Shown here one piece after another: positions 26,053 to 39,168 of a stretch of DNA of 64,000 nt. Within the stretch, counting starts at the first letter, position 1. Each line of letters begins with the position of its first letter. A program made the translations under genes and the position numbers. Source of the DNA: Zhengitettix transpicula (lineage: Eukaryota > Arthropoda > Insecta > Orthoptera > Tetrigidae); assembly GCA_037074705.1 (NCBI GenBank), contig CM073595.1:47425639-47489638 (forward strand). Reading direction: 5' to 3'. The notes below the pieces were generated by a model. The model saw nothing but the letters and a program-made list of their open reading frames with translations, did no database searches and was not told where the DNA came from.

Positions 26053-26490
26053 ATAAATAAAGCTGAGTGATTGTTTGTATGTATGTTCTTTATACAAATC
26101 TACACCAGTGGAGCAAATTTCATACATGTGTTCTTTGCGACCAGGAAACAAACATTGTTGGGGTGAGATGTGTCTACCACCCCCTGTAGCGTGGGTGGAT
26201 GGGGGCGGTAACATTCAGATATTCTAAAACTCCCAATATTTTAGGCGAATAAATATATTTAGGGATCAAAGAGATTGATCGTGTTCCTACAGATATTATA
26301 TGAGTATAATTTTAACTCCTTTTAACATGGGAAAAGAGCACCCTTAGGGGGTGGGAGTTGAAACATTCAAACATGCTAAAACTCCAGATATTTTAGGTGG
26401 ATAAATATATTTAGCGATCAAAGAGATTGATAGTGTTTCTACCAATGTTATCTGAGTTATTATTTCAACTTCTTACAGGGGAAATATGTT
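26053..26490 (+). mobile_element. Helitron-like fragment with an internal tandem repeat
   Basis: Begins like the two Helitrons in this window (AT-rich start, TGTATGTATG, then TTCTTTATACAAAT at about 26088, shared exactly with both). The rest differs. From about 26208 a segment of about 152 bp is repeated once (26208-26360 and 26361-26490), with landmarks ACATTCA, CTAAAACTCC, AATAAATATATTTAG and ATCAAAGAGATTGAT. No CTAG-type 3' end was found, so the copy is truncated or its end is altered. Confidence 0.5.
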
Positions 26491-26985
26491 CATCCAATTG
26501 TTAAACCTATCATTAATTTAATTGTAAAACTGTAAAAATAGAAATTCATGACATTTTATATTAATGGAACATAACATATATTTGTGCTTACGAGGTACCA
26601 CTTTACTTACATATTCACAGAATATTATTTAATGTAAATATCATGTTAAAATACAACACAATAATAATTTTAAATGTGATTTATTATGTACAACTACTCC
26701 CAATGTAAAAGAAATATACTCTACACACTGACATCTTTAACCAAGTTACAATATTCCACTATTTTAATTTAATGTTTTATAGCATTTACTTGCTGATTTT
26801 CTCTAAATATTTTCTTGCTGGCTCTTAATTTTATTTCATACAGAATATATGGTATAGTAACATTATGTTTTATCAAAGAAAAAAATTTTGAAACTCAAGA
26901 GCCTGTTGATGTGCTTCTTTTTCAATTGCTGGACTACTTTGAACAGAAACTGGAACTGCCTTGTATGATAATAATAATAATAATA

Positions 26986-27187
26986 GCCAACTCCTGTGGT
27001 GTAGGGGTCAGCATGACTGCCTCACATCACAGAGGTCCCGGGTTCAAATCCCGGCAAGGGCATGGATGCTTGTGTGTGTGAGAGAAGCTCGTCAAATAAG
27101 TCCCCCGACAAGACAAATTCAGTTCCCACCATGATCGCTAATAACCTGAGCTGCTTTTGTGACTGCAAATAAATCAATATAAAAAAA
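26986..27187 (+). mobile_element. tRNA-derived SINE (Val-like head)
   Basis: The first 77 nt look like a tRNA: A box TGGTGTAGGGGTCAGCATG at 26997, a CCTCACATC anticodon-loop region (27020-27028) as in tRNA-Val(CAC), and B box GGTTCAAATCC at 27041-27051 inside a paired CCGGG/CCCGG arm. The acceptor stem is not paired along its length, so it is not a functional tRNA. The body of about 110 bp ends in an A-rich tail (27166-27187), as in SINEs. An ATA microsatellite precedes it; I could not define a target-site duplication. Confidence 0.8.
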
Positions 27188-27189
27188 TA

Positions 27190-30100
27190 TTAATGGTTAC
27201 CAAGGTGTATGTTATGTGGTCAGTTATTCAAAAGTGTCCTGTGCTTATTATTGGTATAAGGCAAACTATAAAAAGACGCTTTTCAACTGAAATTTTCAAT
27301 CAATATGCTAATTAAGAGACTTGTTAATACAAGGTCATTACTATGTATGGATTGAAATGAGGCAAGATTTTGAATGCCCAAACTTTGTATAAATTCTAAA
27401 TACTTCACAAAATTAAATGTTTTTGACAATAGTGCTTGGAGGCAGAGTACATTGACATGATTTCTTAAGGACTATTGTTGAGAGGGTTCAACTGTGGAAA
27501 TTTATGATGTTGGACACAGTCATTTTCACATATCTCCATGACAGATTCTGGGTGATTCAGACAGTAGTTGCCGAGCAGACAAAATTTTAGTATAAATAAT
27601 ATAAAGTTGTCTGTGAAGTTCCTAGGAGAGAAAAGGTAGCTGGTCAGTGTCCAATGTGAGCAGTCAAAATTTAGATATATAATGTATAGTTAACTACAGA
27701 GCTTATTGGAGAGCAAAATTAATTTGGACAATTTTATGATTGGAAGAGAATCATAAGTTACAAGTTTAAGAGTGAAAATAGCTAAAATTTGAATGTCAAA
27801 AGTTATTGAATTTTATGCGGAAGGAATTATTTTAATGGAATGAGAGTGACAAATGTATGGAACAGTTAAGTTGTGTTATAAAAGAGCAGAGTAAAAGTGC
27901 ATTTTAGTGAGAGCAGAGTATAACGAAGTTGAAAGTGTAAATAGATGTATATTTAGTAAGAAATATTCAAGACAGGGAGACAATTTTGGAGAAGATTCAC
28001 CAAGCAGACCGTGAAGTGATGCCAGAACAACAGATAAAATTTAAATACATAAACATTGTAACAGAAATTTGTTTATATTGCAAAAAAAGTTTTGCCAAAT
28101 TATCTTCCCATGAAAATAAACCCTGAACAAGCGAGTTCTTCTTTAAATTGCTTAAGTAAAAGTTGTATTTTTTGTATTCACAAGTTATAATTGTTAATTA
28201 AAATATTTTATATTAATATTATTATTAGTCTTTAATAATTTATAAAAAATAACCCCCATGAAATCTCTTTACACAAATGTCACACAACAAATGTTAGCTA
28301 AATAATATAAATATGTAAACTAATATATCATTACATGAATGTAACTCAATGTGTTGGCATAATTATATAAAATATTAATAAGTTATAATAAAATAACCAC
28401 CAAAAAAATTTCTCTTTACAAGTTGTACATTAGCTGAAACATGTAGTATGGTCATTGTCTGAACATGAATACAAACCTTTCTGAACAAGTAGTCAGAATA
28501 TATAGGCATACCTATATATGACTGATTCAGAGATTAGTTTTCAGTTTTAGTAGTAGAGGATATTTGATAGCCCTTTAGAGAAGCTAGTCTTCAAGGTTGT
28601 AAGTCACAGTATCTTATAGTTATAGATATACATAACATATTTATGTAACATTGGATATATTTTAATATGAAACTAATTCTGTCAGTTGATTAATTGAATA
28701 AAATAAATTGCTGAGCAAAAAATGGGTTAATTATTTTTTAAATTTCTTTTTGTTAGCCTTTAACTGTTTAATGTTGTGTGGAAGTTTGTTAAATATATAT
28801 ATATATATATATATATTAATATTATAATGCACTCATTTCTGTGTAATTAATAGTGATTTACCATGTGTGTTAAATCTGTTCTTATAATAGTGCATGTCTT
28901 GAGTTGGTCATGAAGGGGTGACATTAAGAGTAAGAATGTCAAATTTCTTGAAGACACCACTGCTAGATGTTGGAGAAACTTGCATATAAACATAACAACC
29001 CTTATCTGAAAAATAAATATTTTATCTTTCCTTGATGAATTACACCCAATAATTATTCCAAATGACAATGCCGAGTGAAAATATGCAAAGTTAACTAACT
29101 TTCTAATGTACAAAAATTACTACATTTTGACATTATTCTAACAAGATATGTGGGGCCAGCTTAATTTGTGAAGGTTTATTCTAATATGAATCGAATTGTG
29201 TCTTTTCATTAATAAAATATAAGAAATAAAATATAAGAAAAAATGTAAGAAATGACAAAATTTAGTTATTTATGTTTTTAATTTCATTTTATTGTCTTTT
29301 AACTGGATAATATTGTCTAGTAGTTTCTTAAATATAGTGATAGTATGCTTTTGTGTAAAAGATAAAATTTCCAATTATAATAAATCCTATGATAATAAGG
29401 ATACTTAAATTATAAATACATATATTACACAACATGGCAGATGAAGACTTTAGTACTTCTGATTTTAGAAATATATCTGATAACAAAGAAATAATATTTT
29501 TATCAAACTTTTTAATTCCACACATTGTGACTCAAAGTTCTATCTTCAGATTAAATTATGTTACAATGTTTTGTTATATATATAATCAATTTGTGACATG
29601 TTAATCGAACATCAAAAGTGCCAGTAATTTTTATGACAATGAACAGTTTTAGTCATTTAATATTGTATTACAGCTGCTTCTAGTTATGAGTATAAATTAA
29701 TTACAACACAACAGTTTTTATGTCTATTACAAAGGCTACATTTTAAAATATTTAAATTTAATTTGAAATTTTACACAGTGGAACAATAAATAATCAAGAA
29801 ATACTGTATTAAGGCAATGGATTGATAGAAGTTCATTGTTAAGCACTTACATAAAAACTAACTGGTATTATTATACACAATCATAAAGAAACACGTCCTT
29901 GCAAAGAAACACACAGTCATGATAGCAGTATGAATATAAAAATAACAAATTATGATATGTAAACCCATTTCATGTAAAGATTAAATCTAAAGTGGGGATT
30001 GAACACCATATTTTCAATACTCTTTGAACCCTGAAGTTATTTAATGCTTACATTTTTTTGTTTATTGGTACCAAAATAAAAGGGAACAAATGATAAATTA

Positions 30101-31136
30101 AGAAAACAAACTGTGTTGAAAATAATTTATTTGCTAAAGATAAATGATAAGATTTTTAAAAGTGCAATACAAAATGCATATCAGGAGTAACAAATAAATT
30201 CGACTAAAATATTATAGAAAAATTTCATTACCATTCAAGTGCAGTATCATTGAATTAATTTATTTTCACCAGTTCATTTATAAATCCTAATTATGTACAT
30301 AAATGTAATCAATTCAGTGTTTAATTTCTGATTTTACTTTAGAATTAGGCAAAATTGTAAAATAAATCCCCAGCTCCATAAATCTTATTTTCAATCTAAT
30401 CCTTCAACTCCAACATAAATTAGCACTTCATGCTGACAGTTTTGTGTTCTAATTTCATTAACAGACAACCATTTCCTTATTTTTTTTAAAAAAAGAACAG
30501 TACAACACTAGTGTTTACAAGCTGACAGTAAGAAAGTTCTCAGTATTACTACATGTTAAGTGTATCACATTTTTCACTGTTTAGTACAATTCAATATTCC
30601 TTTCACAAAAAGTATTTCCTTAAATACATATATTGAGAATTTATTTTTCTAGAAGTTTTCAATATGATTTGATTAAATAAAAATAATTGCTTAGCAAAAC
30701 ACTGTAATATATTGTCAGTTATTAAATCACAAGTGTAGAACAGTTGAGGTTTTTAATTTAGATTTCATCTTGTTGCCATTACAAAATAAGGGTATCATCA
30801 TTTCAATTATTCTAACAAATTGGAGAAAAGTTGGGAAGCACAAATATTTCAATCACATCATATTGAAAATCTTCAATAGAAAGAGGTATTCAATATATGT
30901 ATTTAAGGACACACTCATTGTGACTGTAATATTGAATTGAATAAAATACTAAAAAATTGTGAATTGAACTGTAGTAACATTATGAAACCATAAAAGTTAT
31001 AGAGATAGAAAATTAGACTGTAGGAGTCTAGGGGATTATACAATTATTTTTTTTATCAAATAACTGTTAAAATACTTTTTCAACATAAAAGGTATATGAA
31101 TCAGTTCCTAAGTTGGCATCATAATTCAAAATTTTC

Positions 31137-31196
<60 letters not shown>

Positions 31197-31800
31197 CTAA
31201 CTGTATAAATTCAGATAGAAAGATGCTCAAACAACCGTAAAGTATTATTTTATAAAAGCTCCTTGAAATCAGGACAATACAATTTTAACGTATGAAGCTT
31301 TTTGTCAAAAAAAATAAGGCAGAAATAGTTAATTTTCTAAGATCATGTGTTGATTCGCACATCCTTTCCTCATACCAGTAAATAAATATTTTTTAAAAAA
31401 ACCAACAGAATAATAGTTCAAGATTCAATTGGCACAGTACATTCCACAAAGAGTAGTAAATATGTATTTGCCAACCAATCAAAGCAAACAATTTACAGAA
31501 TAGAATAGAATAGAATAGAATCAAGAGTAATCAAATTAAAGTGAAAATTTATCTGAGGATGTACATGACAATGTTCAACACACACCTACGATTCCAGAAG
31601 AGAGAGCAAGAGAGGAAGAGAGATTGGCAGTTTAAGGCTACCTCCTAAAGGGTTAATTCCTTAACATTGACAGAGACCATAAATTTTATTATACAATGAT
31701 ACAGTTAGACAAAATAAATAAGGATAAATCAAAACTTCCATTCTGTCCGGCACGGTGAACTTGGTGAACAGACTTAATGTTGTATTCAGTGGACTTCATA
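27190..31800. other. AT-rich intergenic stretch with microsatellites
   Basis: No exon recognised. (TA)n runs lie at 28795-28816 and 31138-31192. Some AT-rich segments near 28690-28830 and 29270-29350 look like distant copies of each other, too diverged to classify. The small open frames in the stretch have no support. Confidence 0.5.
31496..31522. repeat. (AGAAT)n microsatellite
   Basis: About five perfect 5-bp units. Confidence 0.9.
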
Positions 31801-31806
31801 TTTATT
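31801..31806 (-). terminator. Poly(A) signal of the canonical EcKL gene
   Basis: AATAAA on the minus strand (TTTATT on the plus) 70 bp downstream of the stop codon at 31876. A second AATAAA follows at 31690-31685. Position and spacing fit a short 3' UTR. Confidence 0.6.
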
Positions 31807-31875
31807 TCGCAAAAACGTTGACAGTAGAACGTCTTTGAAAGTTTTTTTTTTGATATGGTAACAATATTATTATAT

Positions 31876-33125
31876 CTAGAGAATTCCTTTCTTCTCGAAA
31901 TATAGCAGCCGCTGTTTGAAAGCCTTTATGAAATAAGGACTGGAGAGTGACTTTCCCAGAGGATGACCATCTTCTTCAAAGTCGGTGTCATACAGGTCCA
32001 TGTTAATCTGCTCGAAGTCTGGTATGTCTTCGGGAACGGCCTTCACAGGGACGAGAATCGTGCAGGCGACAATTAACGCGTATAAAAGACGTTCGTCCAT
32101 CTCGGCCGCAAAGTCCTTGGCGTCGATAACAGAGTCTTTCATGTCCAGGTCAAGCAATATTCTGTTGAACGCTTTCAGATATACGGCAATGAGATCATCC
32201 CAGCGGTTCTCCACATCCTCGAAGTGCACGCTGGTGAAGAGAAAATAGTGAAGGTCCAGAGCGGGGCTGGCGCGGCGGCTGATTTGGAAGTCAACGAAGC
32301 GCATGGAGGCGGGCTTTCCGTCCTCGTGACGGAACAGGACGTTGTTGACCCAGCAATCGCCGTGGTTGAGAACGGGCCGTACGCTACTTTCCGGACGCAT
32401 GTTTGAAATCATCCAGGCGACACCGACGTCCGCCGCATTTATCAGGCCTTTCTCAAATCGCTCGTATCCCGCCCATTTTCCGGCGAGGCGGGCCAGAGCC
32501 CTTATCTGACCATCCATATACTTCACCATTTCCTCACTTTTATCTTCCACGAAGAGTCTCTCCTTGAACTCTTCTAAGGCTGTGGCGTCCTGGCTCTGCA
32601 GCGCCACAGATAGCGCGTGCAAACGCCCAAGGCCCTCTAAGACGAGGCGCGCGTGATCGTAGTCCATGCCAAGGATCCGATCCGCCATGGCATAGCCGCT
32701 ACGCTTGAGGTCCTCTAGAACCAATGTGTTTGGGCGGGGACAGGGGAAAGCGAGTGGGGCCAACGGCTCCGGGATCCTCGAGGACCTGGTCGCGTATAAG
32801 CGGAACATAGCAGGTAGAACCTCGTTGTACATGAGTCTCTCTTTCTCGAATGCTTGCATGTCTACCACCAGTCCACGCATGAATTGCACTTCGGGTAACG
32901 TCTTCACGATCAGCTCCTTCTGACCAGCGACGCCATTCTCGTCCTTCACGTGCACGCACAGGCGCAACAGAACGCTCAAATAGTTGTCGCCCTTGCCCGT
33001 GGCGTTAGACACGTCTAAACTCACGATCCTCACAGGAGCCTTATCCGACGTTGACAGAACAGACTCCAAGAAAGCGTCATCGAGCCACTCTGGACGCTCG
33101 TCTTCGACACCCATGCTGAGCTATT
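31876..33125 (-). CDS. Ecdysteroid kinase-like (EcKL/CHK-like) protein, canonical
   Basis: One exon encodes the complete 412-residue protein, the usual family length. ATG at 33114-33112; the coding frame ends at 31876. Order of landmarks: PEWLDDAFLESVL (8-20) at the N-terminus, glycine-rich NATGKGDNY (37-45), beta-3 Lys71 in VKTLP, Glu92 in FEKERLMY, the hinge LVLEDL (131-136), GLGRLHALS (161-169), catalytic HGDCWVNN with Asp253 and Asn258, metal-binding Asp275 in FVDFQ, and LDLHYFLFTS (286-295). All key catalytic positions are present, so it should be an active small-molecule kinase of the cytosol; ecdysteroids or xenobiotic conjugates are the known substrates in this family, but the substrate here is unknown. 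An acceptor (AAATTTCAG, AG at 33127-33126) lies 11 nt before the ATG, so an upstream untranslated exon is implied. The exon is GC-richer than its flanks. The paralogue at 24073 lies on the same strand about 6.6 kb downstream. Confidence 0.96.
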
Positions 33126-33924
33126 CTGAAATTTAAAAAAATCCAATTTATATTATCAATGCAAGTTTAATGACGAACTGGTATTGAATCAGGTAAAAAG
33201 TTTTCATCCAAATTATTTTCGTGTGTTCTGTTGTGTAAGCGGCTGAGCGAGAAATAAAGTAGGGGCCTAACTGCAGAAAGGCTGAAAGTGACATTTCGAA
33301 ATACACAAACTCCCCTTTCCTTCAGTTAACATTTCCTCTATTTGTATTGAATAAAGAATAGTGGAGTTGTCTGCGAATACATGGTACATAAAAGTTAAAG
33401 TGAGAAAGAAAGTAGGAAATGAAATAGACGTTAAGAAGAAGAATATAAATGAAAGAAGGCGAAGTTTCCTCATGTTGTAATCTGCTATTCAGCTAACGAG
33501 TTTGAATCTAGAAACGATTTTAAGAGTTTATGGCGTAGCAAGTATCGGCTCCAACTAGCACCAATTCCAAGCTAGTGAAATTATTTATGAGCAATAAGTC
33601 GACGTGCTATTATATAATATTTTTTGTTTATATTATTTAATACTGTTTTAGCCATGACCGGTGTCTAAAAAATTCTATATACTATATGTGCAACATTTTC
33701 CTCAATATTCAGGTGGCTATACTTTTATTTAGATAAACAATTATCAGCCAAATTTAAGCGATAAAATAAATACCACTGAACGTTTCTGCAATCCTTGTTG
33801 CTTTCGTCTGGTAGTTCAGAATAGTGAGAGCTGCAAGAACGACACAAACCTGGCGTCGAACTGCATTTACATTGGTCTTCTTCTAATTAGTCTTCATGTA
33901 ACACCTACGTTTTTATATTTTCTC
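33126..33924. other. Upstream intron or flank of the canonical EcKL gene
   Basis: No exon recognised. It begins with the 3' end of the intron that precedes the coding exon. Confidence 0.5.
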
Positions 33925-34660
33925 TTTAGTTTATTTTTAAAGCTCTCAACACTAGAGGGATGAGTGTATCAGGGAAAAATATTCCATATTTCTATAGGTC
34001 TATTTAAAAAAGGAGAGTTTGCCCGCGTATGTCCTTTGCTCGTTGATACGAATTTTCGTACAGCAGTAATTCCTCCCCATGTAAGTCGGACCTTGATTTA
34101 ATTCCCTCTCAATGCCCTGGAAATGGCGCCCAGTCTCGCCTGTTCTCCCCCGAGACTTTAACGGCTCTCATTTTGCCCCGTTTCTTTAAGGGTTTCCCCT
34201 CGTTGCGAATTCTGCTGCTACATTTTGTACCCTCTCAAAAGACTTAATTGCCCAGAACGAAGAACGATAGGGATTCCAACAAACAGGAAGGAAAAATTGG
34301 TCGAACAAGAAAAGTGAATGCCAACTCACACGAATTAATGGCATTCCTCAGTATCTTCATCACATCCCACGATTTTTATACCACATAATTTATTTACTGT
34401 CCCCAATTTAGTTCTTCGTTGGAAATATTTCCTCAGTGTTTACAATTTTTTCGCTGAGATGTAATGTACTACACGGGATCATTTCTCCGTGCGTCTGTGA
34501 AATTAACTACAATACATTTATCCGGGTTTAACCTCATACAATTGTTTTCCGCCCAGGTTTCTAAACTCCTTGGAACTCCTTGTAGAGCCGTCACAACATC
34601 TTCGCTCTTCATTTTGCATTAAATTATACAGTATTCGGCAAAATGACTAATTTTCGATTG
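33925..34660 (-). mobile_element. LINE reverse-transcriptase C-terminal relic (minus strand)
   Basis: On the minus strand a decayed non-LTR retrotransposon reads, in order: LETWAENNCMRLNPDKC (about 34570-34520), the segment after the catalytic core in Jockey/CR1-type enzymes (pattern W...N.M..N..KC), then LVRPI (about 34300), then near 33925-34000 a region like the family C-terminus (Y.IFFPDT... S..SFK). Several stops and frameshifts separate these blocks. It lies in the same orientation as the EcKL genes and, if the candidate 5' exon at 39.0 kb is right, inside the EcKL intron. Confidence 0.6.
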
Positions 34661-37267
34661 ATTATGACGCATCGATATTTGCAGAAGCCATGACACACTA
34701 CCCTTGGGAGGCCCCTGATGATACGTTACACCTGGGTGATAATGATTCCTCCACTATCATTACTCCCCCCCCCCTTCCTCCCCCCAGAATTTTTGTTTCC
34801 AGGCTACGACTCTAACCCTATTCTGTCAAGCTTTTTTATCAGCTAGTCCCGTGGCACCAGGTGAAATGCCATTGAGAAGACGATTACAATCGCATCCATT
34901 CTGCTTCTCTCGTTAAGAGAGTCTCCAACATCCTGACTCTCACATGTGTAACCTCTTCTACAACCGTGTTAGTCACTGAATAGCCAATTTTCTTCTGTTC
35001 CATTCCCACCCCAAATTTTCCGCGGTTGTGAGTTCCATTTGCTTGCATACAACTGATGTTGTACCTCTGTGAATGTGACAAACATTGCAAACTATTGTGG
35101 TTAAAGATAGTTATCGGGGTGCCAAAATCTTACAACTTTTCATTTGTTCTTGTTATTATTACCACGGCTGTCTCCAGAGACTCAATCACTGGGCCTGGAA
35201 GACTCTCAACAAGGTTATAATTTGATCGAGTTGGTTTGAGGGAGTGCATTTTGCTGGTCGCCTGTCTATTATAATTGCAGTTCTTTAGAAATATTCGTAT
35301 TTTCCAAAACACAGTTATAGAAGAATAATTCTTCGTTTTACTATACGGAGGTCACAGAATAGTATAACTGTGATCAGATTTTTTTTATCGATAAACGCAC
35401 GGTTACTTTGTAAGTATGTCTTAAATTTGGACAATAACAGATGCGTAGTAATAATTTATCAGAAATGAGCCAAGTGGCTCAATGGTTAAAAATGAAATAT
35501 ATTTTTTTGGCACTAACAATCACATTTATCTCAATAAAAACAAAAATCGAAAATAACTTGGATTATCCTACGTGCGTATATTACAAAAACCTCGTGTGTT
35601 ACCAAATATTCTACGTTAATGGTTCAGTTTATGTGCAACGGCCTTGTTATTAATTGCCAGAGATGAAAATATGAGCAAATTGAATGAAATTTGAAACTAT
35701 TAATTTTCTCTGTTAACCATAAATTGCGGTCGTTGTCGACGATCCAGCGAGAGTTTGTCGACCGTAACGCTTAAGAAGTCGAAAGACACGAATACCGGGC
35801 GTTTCCACAAAATATCAAGTTACATGACGTTTTCGAAACACGAATGACATATTATGGAATCTATTTAGGTCAGTCATAACCTGATAAAATAAATATAAAA
35901 AAAACATTTTTCAGGAGATATGCAGATTAGCGACCCAATGACCTTTGAGATCAAACAGAAGCTCTTATCCGAGACCAATGTGCAGAGAAGAAAGGCGATG
36001 TTGTTAAAGAGGAACTGTTAGTCCTGCCTAACGAGAGCGCCATGGTTTCGTTTTCGTTTCTGTTTCTGCGAAGTGGACAGCTGCAAACCAGAGACTTTCA
36101 TCGCTTGCGTCATCGTCAAAGAATGACATAACTGTGCCTTTTTTACTGGTCGTCGCACTGTTTCTCACTTTTTTACGATTACGTTAAGCACAACACGGTT
36201 GTACTCCAGCAATTCACCGTAACTAGAATTTTTTATTGATTGAGTGTGGCTTATGGCGTGTCTCCCAAAGAAAATTTGGACAACTTTATTTTAAGCGACC
36301 ATTTTGTATTATCAAATAAAATAATCAACTTAAAATTCTAGATGCAGTCGTTTCATGAAAGTAATTATCTGGATAACTTATATTGCTTGGAAAATCAGTA
36401 AATATTATACGCTCTCCATTTGATAGCGACTGGTTCTGACAGCTGGGTCAATGAGAATACAGTGCGCGATGAATATACATTTCTTAAATTCTAGTTTTCT
36501 CGCCGTGTTTCATCGTTACGGTATAAATACTTTAGGCCATGTTTGTCCCTTACCCATATATTGATTTTATTTTTAGTAAGAATTCATCTAAGCAGGGTGT
36601 TTAAAATGTGTGTTGGGGCTAATTGTCCGAAAAATCTGAGTGGGGTGCGGATCTCACATGTCTAAATTGTCAGCAATCATGTGAGCTAATGGGAGAATTC
36701 CCACTTTAGTGACCAACTACTCGGGAATCCTCGCATAGGGATTTGAGATGAGGTAGAAGAATCACATGAGGGCAGCACCTGTCGACAACAATTTATGACG
36801 ACGGTGCCAAATCTTTGATGCCGCCTAGAGAGGACGGGAAAAACCTGAGTCCGTACTTGAACTGAAATGTAACAGGGCCTAAAAATTACTGAAACAACAA
36901 TAATGAACGTTAAATAAATCAAAGTAACCCACGACACCAATTTCCACTTCACATTTGTAGTAAGATTTTAACTTAATTCCATGCCTAGTTAAATTTATTT
37001 ATTCGTTGTCATATATAATTTTTTGGATTTGTGGGAATTTATGAAATTATTACTGCTCTATCATGAGTAATAGTCGTAGTATAATCATAAAAATATTATT
37101 CACCTTAAACAATTGGTACAGATTTTTCTTTCTTTGATTGTACTTTTTTGTGGATTGAAATTGTCCCCAGATAATTTGAAAATTAAATATTTTAGAAAAT
37201 TATTAATTAATTTTCTTGTTATAAATGGTGACTGAGGGATACAATATCAACACAATAAAACAAATAT

Positions 37268-37490
37268 TAATTATAAATTAAAGAATTTAACGACCTTTCC
37301 AGACATTTTAAAATACGTTATTTCTGCTCCATATTTTTGCTTAAATTGGTGGATTCTGACACATTTATCGATCGTTTGTATAAATAATATTTTTATTTTC
37401 ATCTCTTTTATTAATATTATAAATTGAAGGAAATAACGACCTGTTCGGATATTTTAAAATATTTTATTTCTGCTCCATATCTTTTTGAAG
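37268..37490. repeat. Imperfect direct repeat, period about 147 bp
   Basis: ATTATAAATT...AACGACCT...ATTTTAAAATA...TATTTCTGCTCCATAT occurs near 37270-37335 and again near 37417-37482. Two diverged copies only. Confidence 0.65.
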
Positions 37491-37626
37491 CGGAAAATAT
37501 TTTAAAATGTCTGAAATGATTTTTAATTTATTGAATTTATTTTAATAATGAAACAGACGAAAATAGAAATATTGTTTATAAATATCAGTTATAATAAATT
37601 TAAATATTATGAAGGGAAAAAACAAT

Positions 37627-37651
37627 TTGTTTCAGGCTTCGCCTGAAACAA
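37627..37651. repeat. Perfect 11-bp hairpin with a TTC loop
   Basis: TTGTTTCAGGC is followed by TTC and the exact complement GCCTGAAACAA. It is a perfect stem in an AT-rich region, with no T-run or gene end beside it. Confidence 0.85.
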
Positions 37652-39031
37652 CGCAGCAGGAATATGTTTTGTTGAGTTTTGTCACTATCGTGACGCATCG
37701 CCGATCACGGTCACGATTTATAGGTCATTATCATCTAATAATACAAATTCACGCTAAAAAAAAATTCTTTGTGTTTTCACAGTCGCTGTGACAGCGTAGG
37801 CAAGTGTTTTCGATAGAGACCTTGTACCGCAATTCGAGTGGCATTGGTGGGACAATTAGTGTTGGCGTTTGAAGGCTGCTTAAAGCTGCAGCATCGCTAG
37901 ATAAATCTGTACCCATAACAGTTAGTGAGATGCGATGACCGATGCGATCTGTCGTTATCAGTGTTGGTTTCAAGGGCCCCACACGTTCGTGTAGTTAAAA
38001 ACGTAGGCCTGCGTAAACCGCGTAATGTCGATGGACGCACCAACTTCCAAATTAAAATACCCGTGAGAGTGACTCTGTTACAAATGACGTAAATATTACA
38101 AGTACAGAATAGAGCGAGGTTTTATAAGGTAAACCCGATTTAGGGAAGGGCGGGCTTCAATATTTTTCCCTCCATTATTCGACCTGGAGACTCTCGAAGG
38201 AAATAACCAAAGCACGAAAATTCACCCAAACTGATTATATTCACCATTCCGGTCTGAAATCTAACATGCCGTTTGAAATCAGAATCTACATATTTTTATT
38301 TTCAGTTAACTCCATTTACTTAGTTTTCATAAAAACAAGTCACTATTCTATTTGTGTCACAGTATAACACGAAATTTCATTTCACCAAAATCTTGACACT
38401 GCGGAAAGTTGCGACAGGGTCTTAAGATTAGACAAGGATTGATATTTTTTAAATAAAATTCTTAAGTTGACCCGCATCAGTCTTGGTTTCACGCGTGACG
38501 TAAACAATTTTTTATCCTTGACTACGTAAACGCTTTTATACATAATCAATGTCGAAAGAAGGCAGGAATAATCGATTTATACAATCGAAAATTTGTGTAA
38601 ATTCTCAAGTAAAAAATGAATTGTATCGTTAAACTTTTGATTTACCACTTACACTGTTTTTACATGAAGCGGCTACACAATTTATTTCAACCACATCAGC
38701 ATCAGTTAAGTTAAGAAAAATTACCAGTATCTCGTTCGTGGTTTACTTGTGGATATGCGTTTCTACTCCTCAAATATTTTTTTTACCCTACGCAATTTAT
38801 AAAGTTATCTTCTCCAGTGGTCTTCAACACGATTATTTGGTTCGTCACATGGATCGTGATTGACAACGTTTTATGAAACAGTCATCAGCGAAAAAAGAAA
38901 AAGTTTGTTTATTCGATCGTTTGACTAAGAGAGAAACTCAGATAAAGACCGCGTTATCAGGAACCGTGTGCATTTTACTGAGTTTATCCGCAAAGTGAGA
39001 TTGAAGGTTGGTTGGTCTGCGAAGAACTTAC

Positions 39032-39168
39032 GTGCGACGGTCTTGATCTCCACGACTGTTCTGAAGTTCGCGCGGCACCAACGGAAGTTACGTCACTCGG
39101 CCTCCACCTCCCGCTGGATCAATTGCACGCTCAGAGCGATCTTTTCGTCAGAGTATGAGTTATATAAT
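39032..39168 (-). promoter_or_regulatory. Candidate TATA promoter and untranslated first exon
   Basis: On the minus strand a TATATAA box (complement at 39161-39168) is followed after about 30 bp by a GC-rich stretch of about 105 nt without a single ATG. It ends at a perfect intron start (GTAAGT, complement at 39026-39031; exon end 39032). A TATA box, an ATG-free leader and a strong donor in that order are what a non-coding first exon looks like. The next same-strand acceptor known downstream is the one just before the canonical EcKL ATG (33127), 5.9 kb away, so this may be that gene's 5' exon. The link is inference. Confidence 0.35.

Larger units (their letters stand above)
34661..38970. other. 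No gene seen
   Basis: Unassigned. A C-rich run lies at 34766-34787. The minus-strand frame 36686-36952 sits in a locally less AT-rich stretch but has no recognised domain. Confidence 0.45.

Noticed and set aside
26986..27062. Functional tRNA-Val gene
   Set aside because: Poor acceptor-stem pairing and a SINE body with an A-rich tail follow.
35466..35492. A-box-like AGTGGCTCAATGGTTAA
   Set aside because: No B box or tRNA fold follows.
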